64,000 nt of DNA from Kyrpidia tusciae DSM 2912 (GCF_000092905.1 NC_014098.1:3320767-3384766); one strand, 5' to 3'. Positions 47,910 through 57,216 are shown, counted from the stretch's first letter. Made by a program: numbers and translations. The notes: a model not told the origin generated them from the sequence alone.

Positions 47910-48140
47910 TTATTCCACCGTATAGGGCAACAGCGCAACCTGGCGGGCCCGCTTTACAGCCACAGTCACCTGACGTTGGTGACGAGCACAATTGCCCGAG
48001 ATCCTCCGCGGGAGAATCTTGCCGCGCTCAGTCATGTATTTCCGCAGCCGGTCGGCATCCTTGTAATCCACCCGATCGATCTTGTCCACGCAAAAATTAC
48101 ATACGCGTCGCCGCTTACCTCCTCGGCCCTTGCGCGCCAT
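47910..48140 (-). CDS. rpsR: 30S ribosomal protein S18
   Basis: S18 pairs with S6 on the platform of the small subunit. The 76-residue product starts [20 protein letters not shown], with a zinc-type CxxC, and has the core [23 protein letters not shown] at 48140 follows GGGAGG. Last gene of rpsF-ssb-rpsR. Confidence 0.96.
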   Translation of the reverse strand: MARKGRGGKRRRVCNFCVDKIDRVDYKDADRLRKYMTERGKILPRRISGNCARHQRQVTVAVKRARQVALLPYTVE

Positions 48141-48185
48141 CGCAAAACCTCCCTTCTCTTCATTCGTCTTAGCCGTTTCGTCCAT

Positions 48186-48650
48186 TTAGAAGGGGAGATC
48201 ATCTTCAGAGATATCGATCCGCGTGGCGTCTCCCTCAAACGGATCATCCATGCCCGTGCCCCGGGTACGGGTCTCCTCCGGCCACCCGCTGCCTGAGACC
48301 GGTGGGGCACTCGGCCCGCCCTCCCGATCACCAGCACGGTCCAGGAAACGAACATTGTCGGCCACCACTTCCGCCACCCGCACGCGTTGCCCTTCGCGAT
48401 TCTCGTAGCTGCGAATCTGCAAGCGGCCTTCCACCGCAGCCAGTCGTCCTTTGCGAAGGTACTGGGCGCAGAGTTCGCCGAGTTTCTGCCAAACCACAAT
48501 GTTAATAAAATCTGTCTCCCGCTCTCCCATCTGGTTGAGGCGAGGCCGGTCGACAGCCAGCGTAAAATGGGCCACCGGTGTCCCGGATGGCGTGTACCGC
48601 AACTCCGGATCCTGGGTTAGGCGGCCAATCAGAATGATGCGGTTGAGCAT
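48186..48650 (-). CDS. ssb: Single-stranded DNA-binding protein
   Basis: The 154-residue protein has the OB fold (MLNRIILIGRLTQDPELRYT to VADNVRFLD, residues 1-103), a Gly/Pro-rich linker and the acidic tip DDLPF that recruits replication and repair partners. ATG at 48650 follows GGGGGGATC. The rpsF-ssb-rpsR order is conserved across Firmicutes. Confidence 0.97.
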   Translation of the reverse strand: MLNRIILIGRLTQDPELRYTPSGTPVAHFTLAVDRPRLNQMGERETDFINIVVWQKLGELCAQYLRKGRLAAVEGRLQIRSYENREGQRVRVAEVVADNVRFLDRAGDREGGPSAPPVSGSGWPEETRTRGTGMDDPFEGDATRIDISEDDLPF

Positions 48651-48666
48651 GGGAGATCCCCCCGTC

Positions 48667-48954
48667 TCACTCGTCCTCGCGCACGACGATGTACCGGAGC
48701 ACCGGCTCGGAGATGCGGAGCACTCTCTCCAACTCCTTCGGCACTTCGGTATCCGACGCGAACTTCATGAGCACATAATATCCTTCCCGGTGGCCTTCAA
48801 TCTCGTAAGCCATGCGGCGTTTGCCCCAGGTATTGACTTCCTGGAGTTCCCCCCCGGCCGTGGTGACCACCTCAGCAAGCCGCTTGACTTGGTCCGCTGT
48901 CGCTTCTTCCTCCAAGTCAGGACGAAGGATATACAGTGTCTCGTAGTTACGCAT
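48667..48954 (-). CDS. rpsF: 30S ribosomal protein S6
   Basis: The 95-residue product has the S6 ferredoxin-like fold (MRNYETLYILRPDLEEEATA, TWGKRRMAYEIEGHREGYYV). ATG at 48954 follows CAAGGAGG; this ribosome-binding site can pair with CCTCCTTG upstream, so translation may be controlled by leader folding. First gene of the rpsF-ssb-rpsR operon with its own promoter. Confidence 0.97.
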   Translation of the reverse strand: MRNYETLYILRPDLEEEATADQVKRLAEVVTTAGGELQEVNTWGKRRMAYEIEGHREGYYVLMKFASDTEVPKELERVLRISEPVLRYIVVREDE

Positions 48955-48963
48955 AATCAGTCA

Positions 48964-49001
48964 CCTCCTTGTGGACAATGGCCCCCGTGGGAGCAAGGAG
49001 G
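48964..49001 (-). promoter_or_regulatory. rpsF leader hairpin covering the ribosome-binding site
   Basis: On the minus strand CCTCCTTG (48994-49001) is complementary over eight bases to CAAGGAGG (48964-48971), the rpsF Shine-Dalgarno region. Firmicutes and other bacteria use an rpsF leader bound by the S6:S18 complex to repress this operon; the placement here fits such a switch. Confidence 0.6.
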
Positions 49002-49042
49002 ATTGGGCGAATCAAGCCGCCACAAAAACCCTCTGATGATCC

Positions 49043-49071
49043 AGTTTACCACGTCAGACACACGGTGGCAA
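49043..49071 (-). promoter_or_regulatory. Sigma-A promoter of rpsF-ssb-rpsR
   Basis: On the minus strand TTGCCA (49066-49071), a 17-base spacer and TAAACT (49043-49048), about 90 bases before rpsF. Confidence 0.75.
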
Positions 49072-49116
49072 CCGGCCGGGGTTTCTTTTTCGAACAACCT
49101 GTGGGGATCGGATCTT

Positions 49117-50217
49117 TCAGACATTGAAGCGAAAATGCATCACATCCCCGTCCTGAACCACGTAATCTTTCCCCTCCAGCCGAAGGAGACCCTGTTCCCG
49201 GGCCGCCGCTGTGGACCCGGCTCGGACAAGGTCCTCGTAGGAAATGACCTCTGCTCGAATAAACCCGCGTTCGAAGTCGGAATGGATCACGCCCGCCGCT
49301 TGGGGCGCTTTTGTCCCTTTCACGATGGTCCAGGCTTTCACTTCTTTGTCTCCGGCGGTAAAATACGTGATCAACCCCAACAGCTTATACGCCGCCCGGG
49401 TGATGCGGTCAAGGCCGGACTCTTGTAATCCCGCCTCGGCGAGGAAAAGATCCCGGTCTTCACCTTCAAGTTCCGCAATCTCTGCTTCCAGCCGAGCACT
49501 GACGGGAATCACCTCTGCCCCTTCCACCCGGGCGTGCCGGCGCACTTCCTGGACCATGGGATGCTCCCAGGCCGTGGCCACATCCCGTTCATCCACATTC
49601 GCGACATAGAAGACCGGTTTGGCCGTTAGAAGATGAAGATCGCTCAAAAACTGGCTTTCTTCCTCAGACCAGCCTTGTCCCCGGACGCCTTTCCCCTCTG
49701 CCAGGAGGCGCTGAATCCTTTCAAGTAGCGCCAACTCCCAATCGTACCGTTTATCGCCGCCTTTCCTCAATCGCCGAGTTTTCTCGATCCGGCGTTCAAC
49801 CGTCTCCAGGTCGGCCAAATTGAGTTCGACATTAATCGTCTCGATATCGTCAACAGGAGAAACGCGGCCGGCGACATGGGTGATGTCCGGGTCTTCAAAA
49901 CACCGCACGACATGGACAATGGCATCAACCTCTCTGATATGAGAGAGAAACTGGTTTCCAAGACCTTCCCCGTGGCTCGCCCCTTTCACGAGCCCCGCAA
50001 TATCGACAAATTCAAAAACTGCAGGCACAACTTTGCCCGGATGGAACAACTCCGCCAGGCGCACCAAGCGTTCATCGGGAACCTGGACCACCCCGACGTT
50101 GGGATCGATCGTACAGAATGGATAGTTCGCCGTTTCCGCTCCAGCGCGGGTGATGGCGTTGAACAACGTTGATTTGCCTACGTTCGGTAACCCCACAATT
50201 CCTGCTTGTAATGGCAT
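49117..50217 (-). CDS. ychF: Redox-regulated ATPase YchF
   Basis: YchF is an Obg-related P-loop ATPase linked to ribosomes and stress. The 366-residue protein (family length about 363-367) has [20 protein letters not shown] near residue 8, DIAGLV, the NVDE variant of the G4 motif that gives ATP over GTP preference, and the C-terminal TGS domain ending [18 protein letters not shown] at 50217 is chosen because the family begins [12 protein letters not shown]; the longer frame adds 16 residues. Confidence 0.95.
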   Translation of the reverse strand: MPLQAGIVGLPNVGKSTLFNAITRAGAETANYPFCTIDPNVGVVQVPDERLVRLAELFHPGKVVPAVFEFVDIAGLVKGASHGEGLGNQFLSHIREVDAIVHVVRCFEDPDITHVAGRVSPVDDIETINVELNLADLETVERRIEKTRRLRKGGDKRYDWELALLERIQRLLAEGKGVRGQGWSEEESQFLSDLHLLTAKPVFYVANVDERDVATAWEHPMVQEVRRHARVEGAEVIPVSARLEAEIAELEGEDRDLFLAEAGLQESGLDRITRAAYKLLGLITYFTAGDKEVKAWTIVKGTKAPQAAGVIHSDFERGFIRAEVISYEDLVRAGSTAAAREQGLLRLEGKDYVVQDGDVMHFRFNV

Positions 50218-50343
50218 CTTTTCGTTTCCGGCCGGTCTCCGGCCGGCCCCCTTTCTCAGACCCATGGTAATGAACGTGTCTGGCCCGGCTTGGCCGGGGC
50301 GTTCCGGTCAATAAGCCCCAAGGGCCGACTCCGCCCGGATCAG

Positions 50344-50580
50344 TCAGTCTCCGGTTTTCGCACTCAAACCCGACCCACCCGGGCTGTCGAGTTGTTCCGT
50401 GCGAATCACGCGTTTTAGGTTTCGCTCAAACTTCGCGCGGGGCAACAAAACGCTTCTCCCGCAGTGTACACATTTGATACGGATGTCCATCCCCATGCGG
50501 ATAATCGTCCAGGCGTTCGTTCCACAGGGGTGGGTCCGTTTCATTTCAACGACATCGCCGAGCTGATACTTCTTTTCCAT
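50344..50580 (-). CDS. DUF951 family protein (YyzM type)
   Basis: The 78-residue product has the DUF951 pattern: YQLGDVVEMKRTHPCGTNAW, then RIKCVHCGRSVLLPRAKFER with a CxxC pair. With the cysteine in HPCG it may bind a metal. The family, of unknown function, sits beside ychF in Bacilli, as here. ATG at 50580 follows GGAGGGG. Confidence 0.88.
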   Translation of the reverse strand: MEKKYQLGDVVEMKRTHPCGTNAWTIIRMGMDIRIKCVHCGRSVLLPRAKFERNLKRVIRTEQLDSPGGSGLSAKTGD

Positions 50581-50671
50581 GGTCCCTGCACCCCTCCGGC
50601 ACCTCGACATCCGCTTCGTATTCAGTCTACTGTTTCCAGGCTTCCGTGTCCATGGGAAGTGGACCCCATGG

Positions 50672-51211
50672 TTACCCGCCAAAAGGTGAGGGCGACCCCA
50701 ATAGGGCAAACCATACGCTATTTTTCACCCACGGAAGGAGGGCTGCAAACTCCGGGCTGCGAGTGAGACGAAAAGCTGTCTGCCATAGGCCGTAGTAGAT
50801 CCCCGTATAGCCCGCAAGAGAAAGGAGAGCGCCAATCAGATTGGGATGGACGACACCCGATCGAGGACGCTCCATGGCCCCGAGTGCGACGTGAATGGCG
50901 GAAACAATCAAAAGCGCGGCAAGGAGGATAGTCAGCCCACCGGCGATGAAGGTTGCACTTTCACGCAGAGACGGGAGGGCGTGTACGGAAGTTCCGGAGT
51001 CTGCCGGCCAGGCGGTGCCCGCCATCGCAGTGAGATTTGCCGCCCATCCTCCGATGGCCTGGACGGTGCGCCGATCGAGGTGAAGCCACGTCCAACCTCC
51101 GGTGACGAGCAAAGCGGCCGTAGAGGCCAGCTCCAGGAGAATGCGCTTGGTACTAACCCCCAGCCCACGCATTGTCACCCACGCCATAGCAATCCACAGA
51201 GGCGCGTCCAT
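50672..51211 (-). CDS. Unknown membrane protein, about four helices
   Basis: The 179-residue product has hydrophobic segments near residues 1-18, 25-42, 90-110 and 122-145. ATG at 51211 follows GGGGGGACTT. It could be a CvpA-like or mechanosensitive-type membrane protein, but no motif decides it. It lies between a DUF951 gene and a divergent yyaC. Confidence 0.65.
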   Translation of the reverse strand: MDAPLWIAMAWVTMRGLGVSTKRILLELASTAALLVTGGWTWLHLDRRTVQAIGGWAANLTAMAGTAWPADSGTSVHALPSLRESATFIAGGLTILLAALLIVSAIHVALGAMERPRSGVVHPNLIGALLSLAGYTGIYYGLWQTAFRLTRSPEFAALLPWVKNSVWFALLGSPSPFGG

Positions 51212-51242
51212 CCAAGTCCCCCCGACATTCCGAGTCGTCCTA

Positions 51243-51273
51243 TGTATATTCCTCGCGCCGGAAACCGTATACT
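51243..51273 (+). promoter_or_regulatory. Possible forespore-type promoter of yyaC
   Basis: TGTATA (51243-51248) and CGTATACT (51266-51273) are separated by 17 bases, resembling sigma-F/sigma-G promoters. The match is partial. Confidence 0.35.
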
Positions 51274-51303
51274 GAGATGAATCTATTTTCCGGAGGTTCT
51301 CCT

Positions 51304-51936
51304 ATGAGGTTCCTTCGCCAGGATGAACATCTGCCGCGTTATCCGATACGCGTGGCCTACGATGATCCAAACGCCGCGGGAGCTCTGGCCCAGGGAGTAT
51401 GGGAGGCGGTTCGCCTAAAGGCCCGTGACCGCGATGTGGCCATTATTTGCGTGGGCACCGACCGCTCCACCGGCGACGCATTGGGGCCTCTGGTGGGAAG
51501 CCGGCTTGCCGAGACGCTGCAATCCACCAAGATCCAAATCTTCGGTACGTTGGACGAGCCCGTTCACGCCGTAAACTTGACCGAAGCCCTCACAAGGCTG
51601 AACCGCATGTCTCCGGTTCCCTTTGTCATCGCGGTAGACGCCTGCCTGGGGCAGGTCAACAGCATTGGTCAGATCTCTCTTCATGACGGTCCCCTTCGTC
51701 CCGGAGCGGGAGTGAACAAGCAACTTCCTCCAGTGGGGGACATCCATATCACCGGCATCGTGAATGTCGGGGGCTACATGGAATATTTCGTCCTTCAGAA
51801 CACCCGCCTTCAGCTCGTATTTCGCATGGCCCGTATCATCGCTGACGGGCTCGCAGCAGGGTTGGATCGCCGTCTCCGGTCTGGAGGCGAGGTTCTGCCG
51901 TTTCCCGCGTGCCGCCCCGCCCCGGGTGGGCCTTAA
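51304..51936 (+). CDS. yyaC: YyaC-family spore protein
   Basis: The 210-residue product belongs to the YyaC family, related in fold to the spore protease GPR and hydrogenase-maturation proteases. Signatures: VAIICVGTDRSTGDALGPLVG and GTLDEPVHAVNL, with FVIAVDACLGQ. YyaC of Bacillus is made in the forespore. ATG at 51304 follows GGAGG by seven bases. It is monocistronic and divergent from the membrane-protein gene. Confidence 0.9.
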   Translation: MRFLRQDEHLPRYPIRVAYDDPNAAGALAQGVWEAVRLKARDRDVAIICVGTDRSTGDALGPLVGSRLAETLQSTKIQIFGTLDEPVHAVNLTEALTRLNRMSPVPFVIAVDACLGQVNSIGQISLHDGPLRPGAGVNKQLPPVGDIHITGIVNVGGYMEYFVLQNTRLQLVFRMARIIADGLAAGLDRRLRSGGEVLPFPACRPAPGGP

Positions 51937-51960
51937 AACCCAACCCCGGTCAATGTAAGG

Positions 51961-52854
51961 TCAAGGCGCGGGGCAGAGGACAGTCAGAGAACCGGGCCAC
52001 ACCATCGCCTCCATCGTTTCTTGGGGCAATACTTCCCCATCTGCGTGAACCGGCCATGGTGTCGCCGGATGAATGCAGATCCGTTTTCCCCGGTGAAGAT
52101 GAACAGACGGGTGGCCGACATGCTTCCCGGTGAATACCTTCGGAAAGATCAAACAGAACTCTGGTTTTGAGAGGCCATCCACCACACATAGATCCAGTTC
52201 GCCGTCTTCCATGGTCGCGTCGGGCAGGATGCGCATCCCGCCGGCGTAGGTCGATCCGTTGCCCAACGCCACCAGCCAGGCCGAGCGATAGGTGTAAAGG
52301 GTCCCGTCCACTTCAATATCCACCCGCTGGGGCCTGAAGAACAGCAACTCAACAGCAACGCCCACCACGTATCCGAAAGGTCCCCATCGCTTCAGCCACA
52401 CCGAGTTGTTCACATGCCGCGCCACCCACGCATCAAAGCCCGTGCCAGCAATGTTAATAAAAACGCCGCTTTGTGTTTGCACGAGGTCAACTTGACGTTT
52501 GATGGCGCCTTGGAGTTGTCGGATGGCCCGCAATCCTTTTTTGATCCCAAAATAGCGTGCCAGATCGTTTCCGGTACCCGCCGGGAGAATTCCGAGGGCA
52601 ATGGAGCTTCCAGCCAGGCCTTGGATCACTTCATGGATCGTTCCGTCGCCTCCAACGGCCACGACAACGTCCGCCGCCCGGTCTTCTACCGTTTTCTTCG
52701 CAATCCATGTGGCATCTCCCGGGGATTTCGTATGATACACGTCCCAATGCTTGCCGAGTGTTGCCAGATGACGATAATAACGATTCCAACGGCGAGCGGC
52801 CTTTCCTTTGCCCGCAACGGGATTGACAACAAACAACCATCTTTCCATAACCAT
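51961..52854 (-). CDS. Diacylglycerol/lipid kinase family protein
   Basis: The 297-residue product is of the DagK/YegS lipid kinase family. It has the phosphate-binding FVVNPVAGKGKA near the start, the ATP-site motif VVAVGGDGTIHEV near residue 65 and ILPAGTGNDLARYFG. It likely phosphorylates a membrane diacylglycerol or related lipid. Its ATG overlaps the stop of the upstream DUF4446 gene (TAATG), so they are coupled. Confidence 0.9.
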   Translation of the reverse strand: MVMERWLFVVNPVAGKGKAARRWNRYYRHLATLGKHWDVYHTKSPGDATWIAKKTVEDRAADVVVAVGGDGTIHEVIQGLAGSSIALGILPAGTGNDLARYFGIKKGLRAIRQLQGAIKRQVDLVQTQSGVFINIAGTGFDAWVARHVNNSVWLKRWGPFGYVVGVAVELLFFRPQRVDIEVDGTLYTYRSAWLVALGNGSTYAGGMRILPDATMEDGELDLCVVDGLSKPEFCLIFPKVFTGKHVGHPSVHLHRGKRICIHPATPWPVHADGEVLPQETMEAMVWPGSLTVLCPAP

Positions 52855-53399
52855 TACGACCTTTCTTCAAGCGGCCGCCAGGTGGAGGATACCGGCGAGT
52901 CGGAGGCACCACTAAACTGGATGGCTTCAGCCAGGACCCGTTTTTCTTCTTCACTGAGGGGGTAGGTCGAGGTGCCATTTTGGACCGGTTTTGCGTAGAT
53001 CCTCGATTCATCTCGGCCGTAGATACTCGATAAAATGACGCCGTTGCCACTGCCGTCGAGCCAGGCAGCGGAGAAACTCAGATCACTGCCGAAATCGGAA
53101 AACGCGTTGTATCGGACGACCCGGGCAGTGCGTAATGTTGCCCGGAGACTTTTTTCCAAATAGTCGATTCGGACTTCGAGACGGCGTACTTCTTCACTCA
53201 GTTGTTGTATCCGCTCTAAGGTTTGTGGCAGCAGCTTTTCCACGTCTGTCCCCGAGCGGCCCACCCATTGCCGATAGCGCTTCTGAGTCTTGCGCAGTCC
53301 GGCCCCCTGGACAAGGACGGTCAACCACAGCAAGACGACCAGAATACCGATGGCGGCAACCCAATACCACAGGGGAATGGCTGCAATCGAGGAATACAT
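52854..53399 (-). CDS. DUF4446 family membrane-anchored protein
   Basis: The 181-residue product has one N-terminal membrane helix (residues about 8-30, WYWVAAIGILVVLLWLTVLV), a coiled coil (DVEKLLPQTLERIQQLSEEV) and the DUF4446 core RVVRYNAFSDFGSDLSFSAA. The family is common near parB in Bacilli; function unknown. ATG at 53399 follows AAAGGAGG. Confidence 0.88.
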   Translation of the reverse strand: MYSSIAAIPLWYWVAAIGILVVLLWLTVLVQGAGLRKTQKRYRQWVGRSGTDVEKLLPQTLERIQQLSEEVRRLEVRIDYLEKSLRATLRTARVVRYNAFSDFGSDLSFSAAWLDGSGNGVILSSIYGRDESRIYAKPVQNGTSTYPLSEEEKRVLAEAIQFSGASDSPVSSTWRPLEERS

Positions 53400-53428
53400 G
53401 GTTCTGCCTCCTTTAAGTGTTCCCTCAT

Positions 53429-54151
53429 TTATGCGCCTAAAACCAGAATCAGAATTGCTCGAATCAATGCTGCTACAAACAGCGCTGGCAATAGATTGCC
53501 CACCCGGATCGCCGTGATTCGCAGGAGGTTGACACCAATGCCAAGGATCATCAAGCCCCCCGCCGCATTGATCATACTCAAGATCGGCGGTTGAAGCCAT
53601 TGATGGAGCCATCCCGCAAGGAGAGCGATGGCTCCTTGGTAGACAAAGACGGGCAGAGCAGCAAGAACCACTCCAGGCCCCATGGTGGACGTAAACAAAA
53701 TGGATGAAACACCGTCCAAAAGGGACTTCGTAAAGAGAATATCATGTCTGTCTTCCAGGCCACTTTGCAGGCCGCCGAGAATGGACATGGCGCCAACGCA
53801 GAAGACCAGGGTAGCCGTGAGAAAAGCTTGACCCGCCTGTCCCCGGCCGCGCAGCCACGTCCACTTCTCTTCTGCGCTTCGACCCGCACGTTCAAGAAAC
53901 CCTTCGATGTTGAGCCATTCGCCCAAGGCGCCACCGACAACCAAACTGACGATGACAATCAGAAAATCGTATTCATGACCTGGGCCGTTCACGTTGTTCA
54001 GGGTCATCGAGATCCCCATGACCATGACGGATAGCCCAATCCCCTGTTGCATGAGCGTCCGGATTCTTTCCGGAATACCGTGAAATAAGAGTCCGAGCAA
54101 CGTCCCGATGATGATGGCAGCCACATTTACCAGTGTGCCTTCAAGTACCAC
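53429..54151 (-). CDS. DUF554 family membrane protein
   Basis: The 240-residue product has six to seven membrane helices and the DUF554 (YqgA-like) pattern: GTLVNVAAIIIGTLLGLL at the start, VGGALGEWLNIEG and GGLMILGIGVNLLRI near the end. It is a predicted inner-membrane transporter or channel of unknown substrate. GTG at 54151; the ribosome-binding site is poor. It is 29 bases upstream of the DUF4446 gene, so one transcript is likely. Confidence 0.88.
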   Translation of the reverse strand: MVLEGTLVNVAAIIIGTLLGLLFHGIPERIRTLMQQGIGLSVMVMGISMTLNNVNGPGHEYDFLIVIVSLVVGGALGEWLNIEGFLERAGRSAEEKWTWLRGRGQAGQAFLTATLVFCVGAMSILGGLQSGLEDRHDILFTKSLLDGVSSILFTSTMGPGVVLAALPVFVYQGAIALLAGWLHQWLQPPILSMINAAGGLMILGIGVNLLRITAIRVGNLLPALFVAALIRAILILVLGA

Positions 54152-54286
54152 GATCTGGCCGGCTGTGTTCCGTGTGGGTGGAACCCTGCAAGACGGCCTT
54201 CCCCCCTTTCATCTGTGTTCGATTGGGCTCCGCCATTTCAGCGCAAAGTGCAAAAACAGTCCTGCGCCATTCCCGCAGGACTCTGG

Positions 54287-55438
54287 TCACTCATCCCGGA
54301 GAAAGTCCGCCAGTTCTCGGACCGCGGCCACGCACTCCCGGATGTCGTTTTCCGTGTTAAACCAGCTGACGCTCACCCGCACCAGTCCTTCGTCCAGTGT
54401 CCCCGCAACCTGGTGAGCCAGGGGGGAACAGTGAAGCCCGGAGCGGACGGCGATTTCGTATTGATCCGACAGAAGGACAGCCAATTCTGTGCTATCCACT
54501 CCCCGCAACGAGAAAGCGAGCAGGTCGGCTCGGGGCTCACCCCGGCCCGGGCCGGTGAACTTGATGCCCGGGAGGGATTCAAGACCTTCCCGGAGAGACT
54601 GGATAAGGGTCTGGTTGTGTTGCCCAATGGCGTCAGGCCCAATTTGGCTGACAAACTCTGCCCCCACCGCAAGGCCCGCCAGCCCCGGCGTATTGAGGGT
54701 GCCGCTTTCGTATCGAACCGGCCGCTCCAGCGGTTGATCGGGTTCTTCAGAGTGGCTCCCGGTCCCTCCATACAGAAAAGGTTCGAGTTCCAAACCCGGG
54801 CGGATATAAAGGGCCCCAGTCCCCTGGGGACCGAATAACCCCTTATGCCCCGGAATGGCCAGCAGATCAATTTCAGAACGGGTCACATCAATGGGGAAGC
54901 TCCCCGCCGTTTGGGCGGCATCCACCAAACAAAAGGCGCCGTTCGCGTGGGCGATCTCTGTCATGGCATCGATGTCCACAAGCGTACCGAGTACATTGGA
55001 CGCGTGGGTGACCACGAGCAGACGAGTATGGGAACGAAAAGCCGCACGTACTTCGTCGGGCTCAATGCCGTTCTCGGCGCTTTGTACGTAAGTCACTTCG
55101 ATCCAACCCCGCCTGCGCAGGGCCTCCAGGGGCCGTCGCACCGAATTGTGTTCCAGCATCGTGGTGACGACGTGATCGCCCGGCTTTAGCAGACCAAATA
55201 TGGCCATGTTGAGGGCCTCAGTCGCATTATGGGTAAAGATGAGGTCCTCGGGGTTGCGCACCCCAAGAAGCGCCGCCACGGCACTGCGGGCTCGGGCAAC
55301 AACCCTTGCTGCTTGCATCGCCATTTTGTGAGTGCCTCGGCCTGGGTTCGCGCCGTTGTTGGCAACCATTTCTTTCATTGCTTCCGCAACACCAGGCGGC
55401 TTGGGCCAAGTAGATGCGGCGTTATCGAGGTAGATCAT
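54287..55438 (-). CDS. Class V aminotransferase, cysteine desulfurase-like
   Basis: A PLP enzyme of the cysteine desulfurase branch (383 residues). Features: MIYLDNAASTWPKPPGVAEA at the start, HNATEALN, THASNVLGT, VDAAQTAGSFPID and the Schiff-base lysine in IPGHKGLFGPQGTGALY. The C-terminal cysteine loop is HCSPLAH. This subfamily (resembling the EF2568 type) may move sulfur or selenium from cysteine; a separate IscS/SufS is expected elsewhere. ATG at 55438 follows GGGGAGG. Confidence 0.88.
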   Translation of the reverse strand: MIYLDNAASTWPKPPGVAEAMKEMVANNGANPGRGTHKMAMQAARVVARARSAVAALLGVRNPEDLIFTHNATEALNMAIFGLLKPGDHVVTTMLEHNSVRRPLEALRRRGWIEVTYVQSAENGIEPDEVRAAFRSHTRLLVVTHASNVLGTLVDIDAMTEIAHANGAFCLVDAAQTAGSFPIDVTRSEIDLLAIPGHKGLFGPQGTGALYIRPGLELEPFLYGGTGSHSEEPDQPLERPVRYESGTLNTPGLAGLAVGAEFVSQIGPDAIGQHNQTLIQSLREGLESLPGIKFTGPGRGEPRADLLAFSLRGVDSTELAVLLSDQYEIAVRSGLHCSPLAHQVAGTLDEGLVRVSVSWFNTENDIRECVAAVRELADFLRDE

Positions 55439-55482
55439 GACCCAGCCTCCCCTTGGAGCCATTCGGCCCCTGGATACACCCG

Positions 55483-56346
55483 TCACTCCGTTCCGGGCGC
55501 CAGGAGGGCCAAAAGGCGCTGAAGGTCATCATTCGAGTAGTATTCGATTTCGATTTTTCCACGTTTTTTCCCCTGATATATTTTCACACCTGTTCCCAGC
55601 GAAACCCGAAGAACTTCTTCATAGTGGCGCAGGGTCGGGTTTTCTCGGGGAGCCGGCTTTCGTGTTTCACGTGAAACAAACGAGTTGAGCCGATGAACAA
55701 GGTGCTCAACCGCCCGCACACTCAAATCTTCTTCCACGATGCGCTCTGCCAGCTTGGTTTGTTGGTCAGGATCACTCAGCGCCAACAGCGCCCGAGCATG
55801 ACCCATGGTCAGTGTTCCACGTGAAACACTCTCACGCACCTCACTGGGCAAATTCAACAAACGCAGCATGTTTGCCACGTGGGATCGACTTTGCCCCACT
55901 CGTTCAGCGACCATCTCCTGAGTCATCGAGAACTCCCGCATCAACGTTGCATAGGCTTCCGCCACTTCAATGGGATTGAGATCTTCCCGCTGAAGGTTCT
56001 CGATCAGTGCGATCTCCATAACCTCTCGATCCGAAAGATTGCGCACCACCACAGGGACTTCCGCCAATCCCGCCCGCTCCGCCGCCCGAAATCGCCGCTC
56101 ACCGGCGACAATCTCATATCCACTTAGCACCCGCCGAACCACCAAGGGTTGCAGAATTCCATACTCCCGCACCGACTCCACCAGTTCCGCCAGCTTTTCC
56201 TCGGCAAACTCCCGGCGCGGCTGGTACGGATTTGGCCTAAGCTCCTCAAGGGGAACGCTGGACACCGGGTCATCCGGGCTCACATTGATCTGCGGGATCA
56301 GTGCGCCCAGCCCTTTACCTAAAGATGGTCCCTTACCCTTGGCCAT
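55483..56346 (-). CDS. parB: Chromosome partition protein ParB (Spo0J)
   Basis: ParB is the CTP-dependent clamp that loads at parS and spreads to organise the origin. The 287-residue protein has the ParA-activating N-terminus (KGKGPSLGKGLGALIPQ), the CTPase core (PNPYQPRREF, GYEIVAGERRFRAAERAGL, IALIENLQREDLN), the helix-turn-helix (MTQEMVAERVGQSRSHVANM) and the C-terminal dimer domain. Its ATG lies 14 bases inside parA. Two parS sites lie within the gene itself. Confidence 0.97.
   Translation of the reverse strand: MAKGKGPSLGKGLGALIPQINVSPDDPVSSVPLEELRPNPYQPRREFAEEKLAELVESVREYGILQPLVVRRVLSGYEIVAGERRFRAAERAGLAEVPVVVRNLSDREVMEIALIENLQREDLNPIEVAEAYATLMREFSMTQEMVAERVGQSRSHVANMLRLLNLPSEVRESVSRGTLTMGHARALLALSDPDQQTKLAERIVEEDLSVRAVEHLVHRLNSFVSRETRKPAPRENPTLRHYEEVLRVSLGTGVKIYQGKKRGKIEIEYYSNDDLQRLLALLAPGTE
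55663..55678. promoter_or_regulatory. parS site 1
   Basis: TGTTTCACGTGAAACA, a perfect 16-base parS palindrome, inside parB. Confidence 0.95.
55813..55828. promoter_or_regulatory. parS site 2
   Basis: TGTTCCACGTGAAACA, identical to the parS in Bacillus subtilis spo0J, 150 bases from site 1 and also inside parB. Confidence 0.95.
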
Positions 56347-57100
56347 GAGACACCACTTCCCTGGCCAAATCCATGTAAACCTCCGCGCCCCGAGATCGCG
56401 GGTCGTATTCGATGACCGGCATACCGTGGCTCGGGGCTTCGCTCAAACGGACGTTGCGAGGAATGATCGTTTTGTAGACCTTTTCACGAAAATACTTTTT
56501 TACATCTTCCACCACCTGCACCCCTAGGTTTGTCCGGGCGTCAAACATCGTCAATAAAACCCCCTCCACCTGCAAGCGGCTGTTGAGGTGTTTCTGTACC
56601 AAACGAATCGTATTCAACAGTTGGCTGAGTCCTTCCAACGCATAGTACTCGCATTGAATGGGGATCAAAACCGAATCCGCCGCAGTAAGTGCGTTTACCG
56701 TCAATAACCCGAGGGAAGGAGGGCAATCAATCAGGATATAGTCGAAACTCCCGCGTAAACTTTGAATCGCCCGCCGCAGCCGCACCTCCCGGGACATAAT
56801 GGGTACGAGCTCGATTTCCGCTCCTGCCAACTGAATCGTCGCTGGAATGATCGACAGATTCTCCGTGCGAGTTGGCAGAATCGCATCCACCGCACTCACA
56901 TCGTTAATCACCACATCGTAGATGCAGTGTTTCACATCCGCTTTATTGATGCCTATCCCGCTCGTGGTGTTGCCCTGGGGATCGATATCAATCAACAACA
57001 CCCGCCGACCGAGGCTCGCCAAGGCCGCTCCGAGATTGACCGATGTGGTCGTCTTCCCCACTCCGCCCTTCTGGTTGGTCACAGCAATGACCCTTGCCAA
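56333..57100 (-). CDS. parA: Chromosome partition ATPase ParA (Soj)
   Basis: ParA is the deviant Walker ATPase that works with ParB and also regulates DnaA. Taking TTG at 57100 as the start, the product is 255 residues and the Walker motif KGGVGKTT falls with the catalytic lysine at K16 and glycine at G12, the Bacillus Soj numbering; GAGGTGG lies a few bases upstream. The frame is open to 57220, and an ATG at 57208 would add 36 unconserved residues. VLLIDIDPQGNTTSGIGI and LIDCPPSLG are further ParA motifs. Confidence 0.94.
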   Translation of the reverse strand: MARVIAVTNQKGGVGKTTTSVNLGAALASLGRRVLLIDIDPQGNTTSGIGINKADVKHCIYDVVINDVSAVDAILPTRTENLSIIPATIQLAGAEIELVPIMSREVRLRRAIQSLRGSFDYILIDCPPSLGLLTVNALTAADSVLIPIQCEYYALEGLSQLLNTIRLVQKHLNSRLQVEGVLLTMFDARTNLGVQVVEDVKKYFREKVYKTIIPRNVRLSEAPSHGMPVIEYDPRSRGAEVYMDLAREVVSHGQG

Positions 57101-57216
57101 CGGAACCACCTCAATCCCTTCTCCTCGCTCATCGATGGCGACTCTTCCTCCGTTCGTCCATCCGCCTTTCTCCTGCTCCACTTTTTCGAGTTCCAGTCCC
57201 TGCCTCATCCTTTTAC

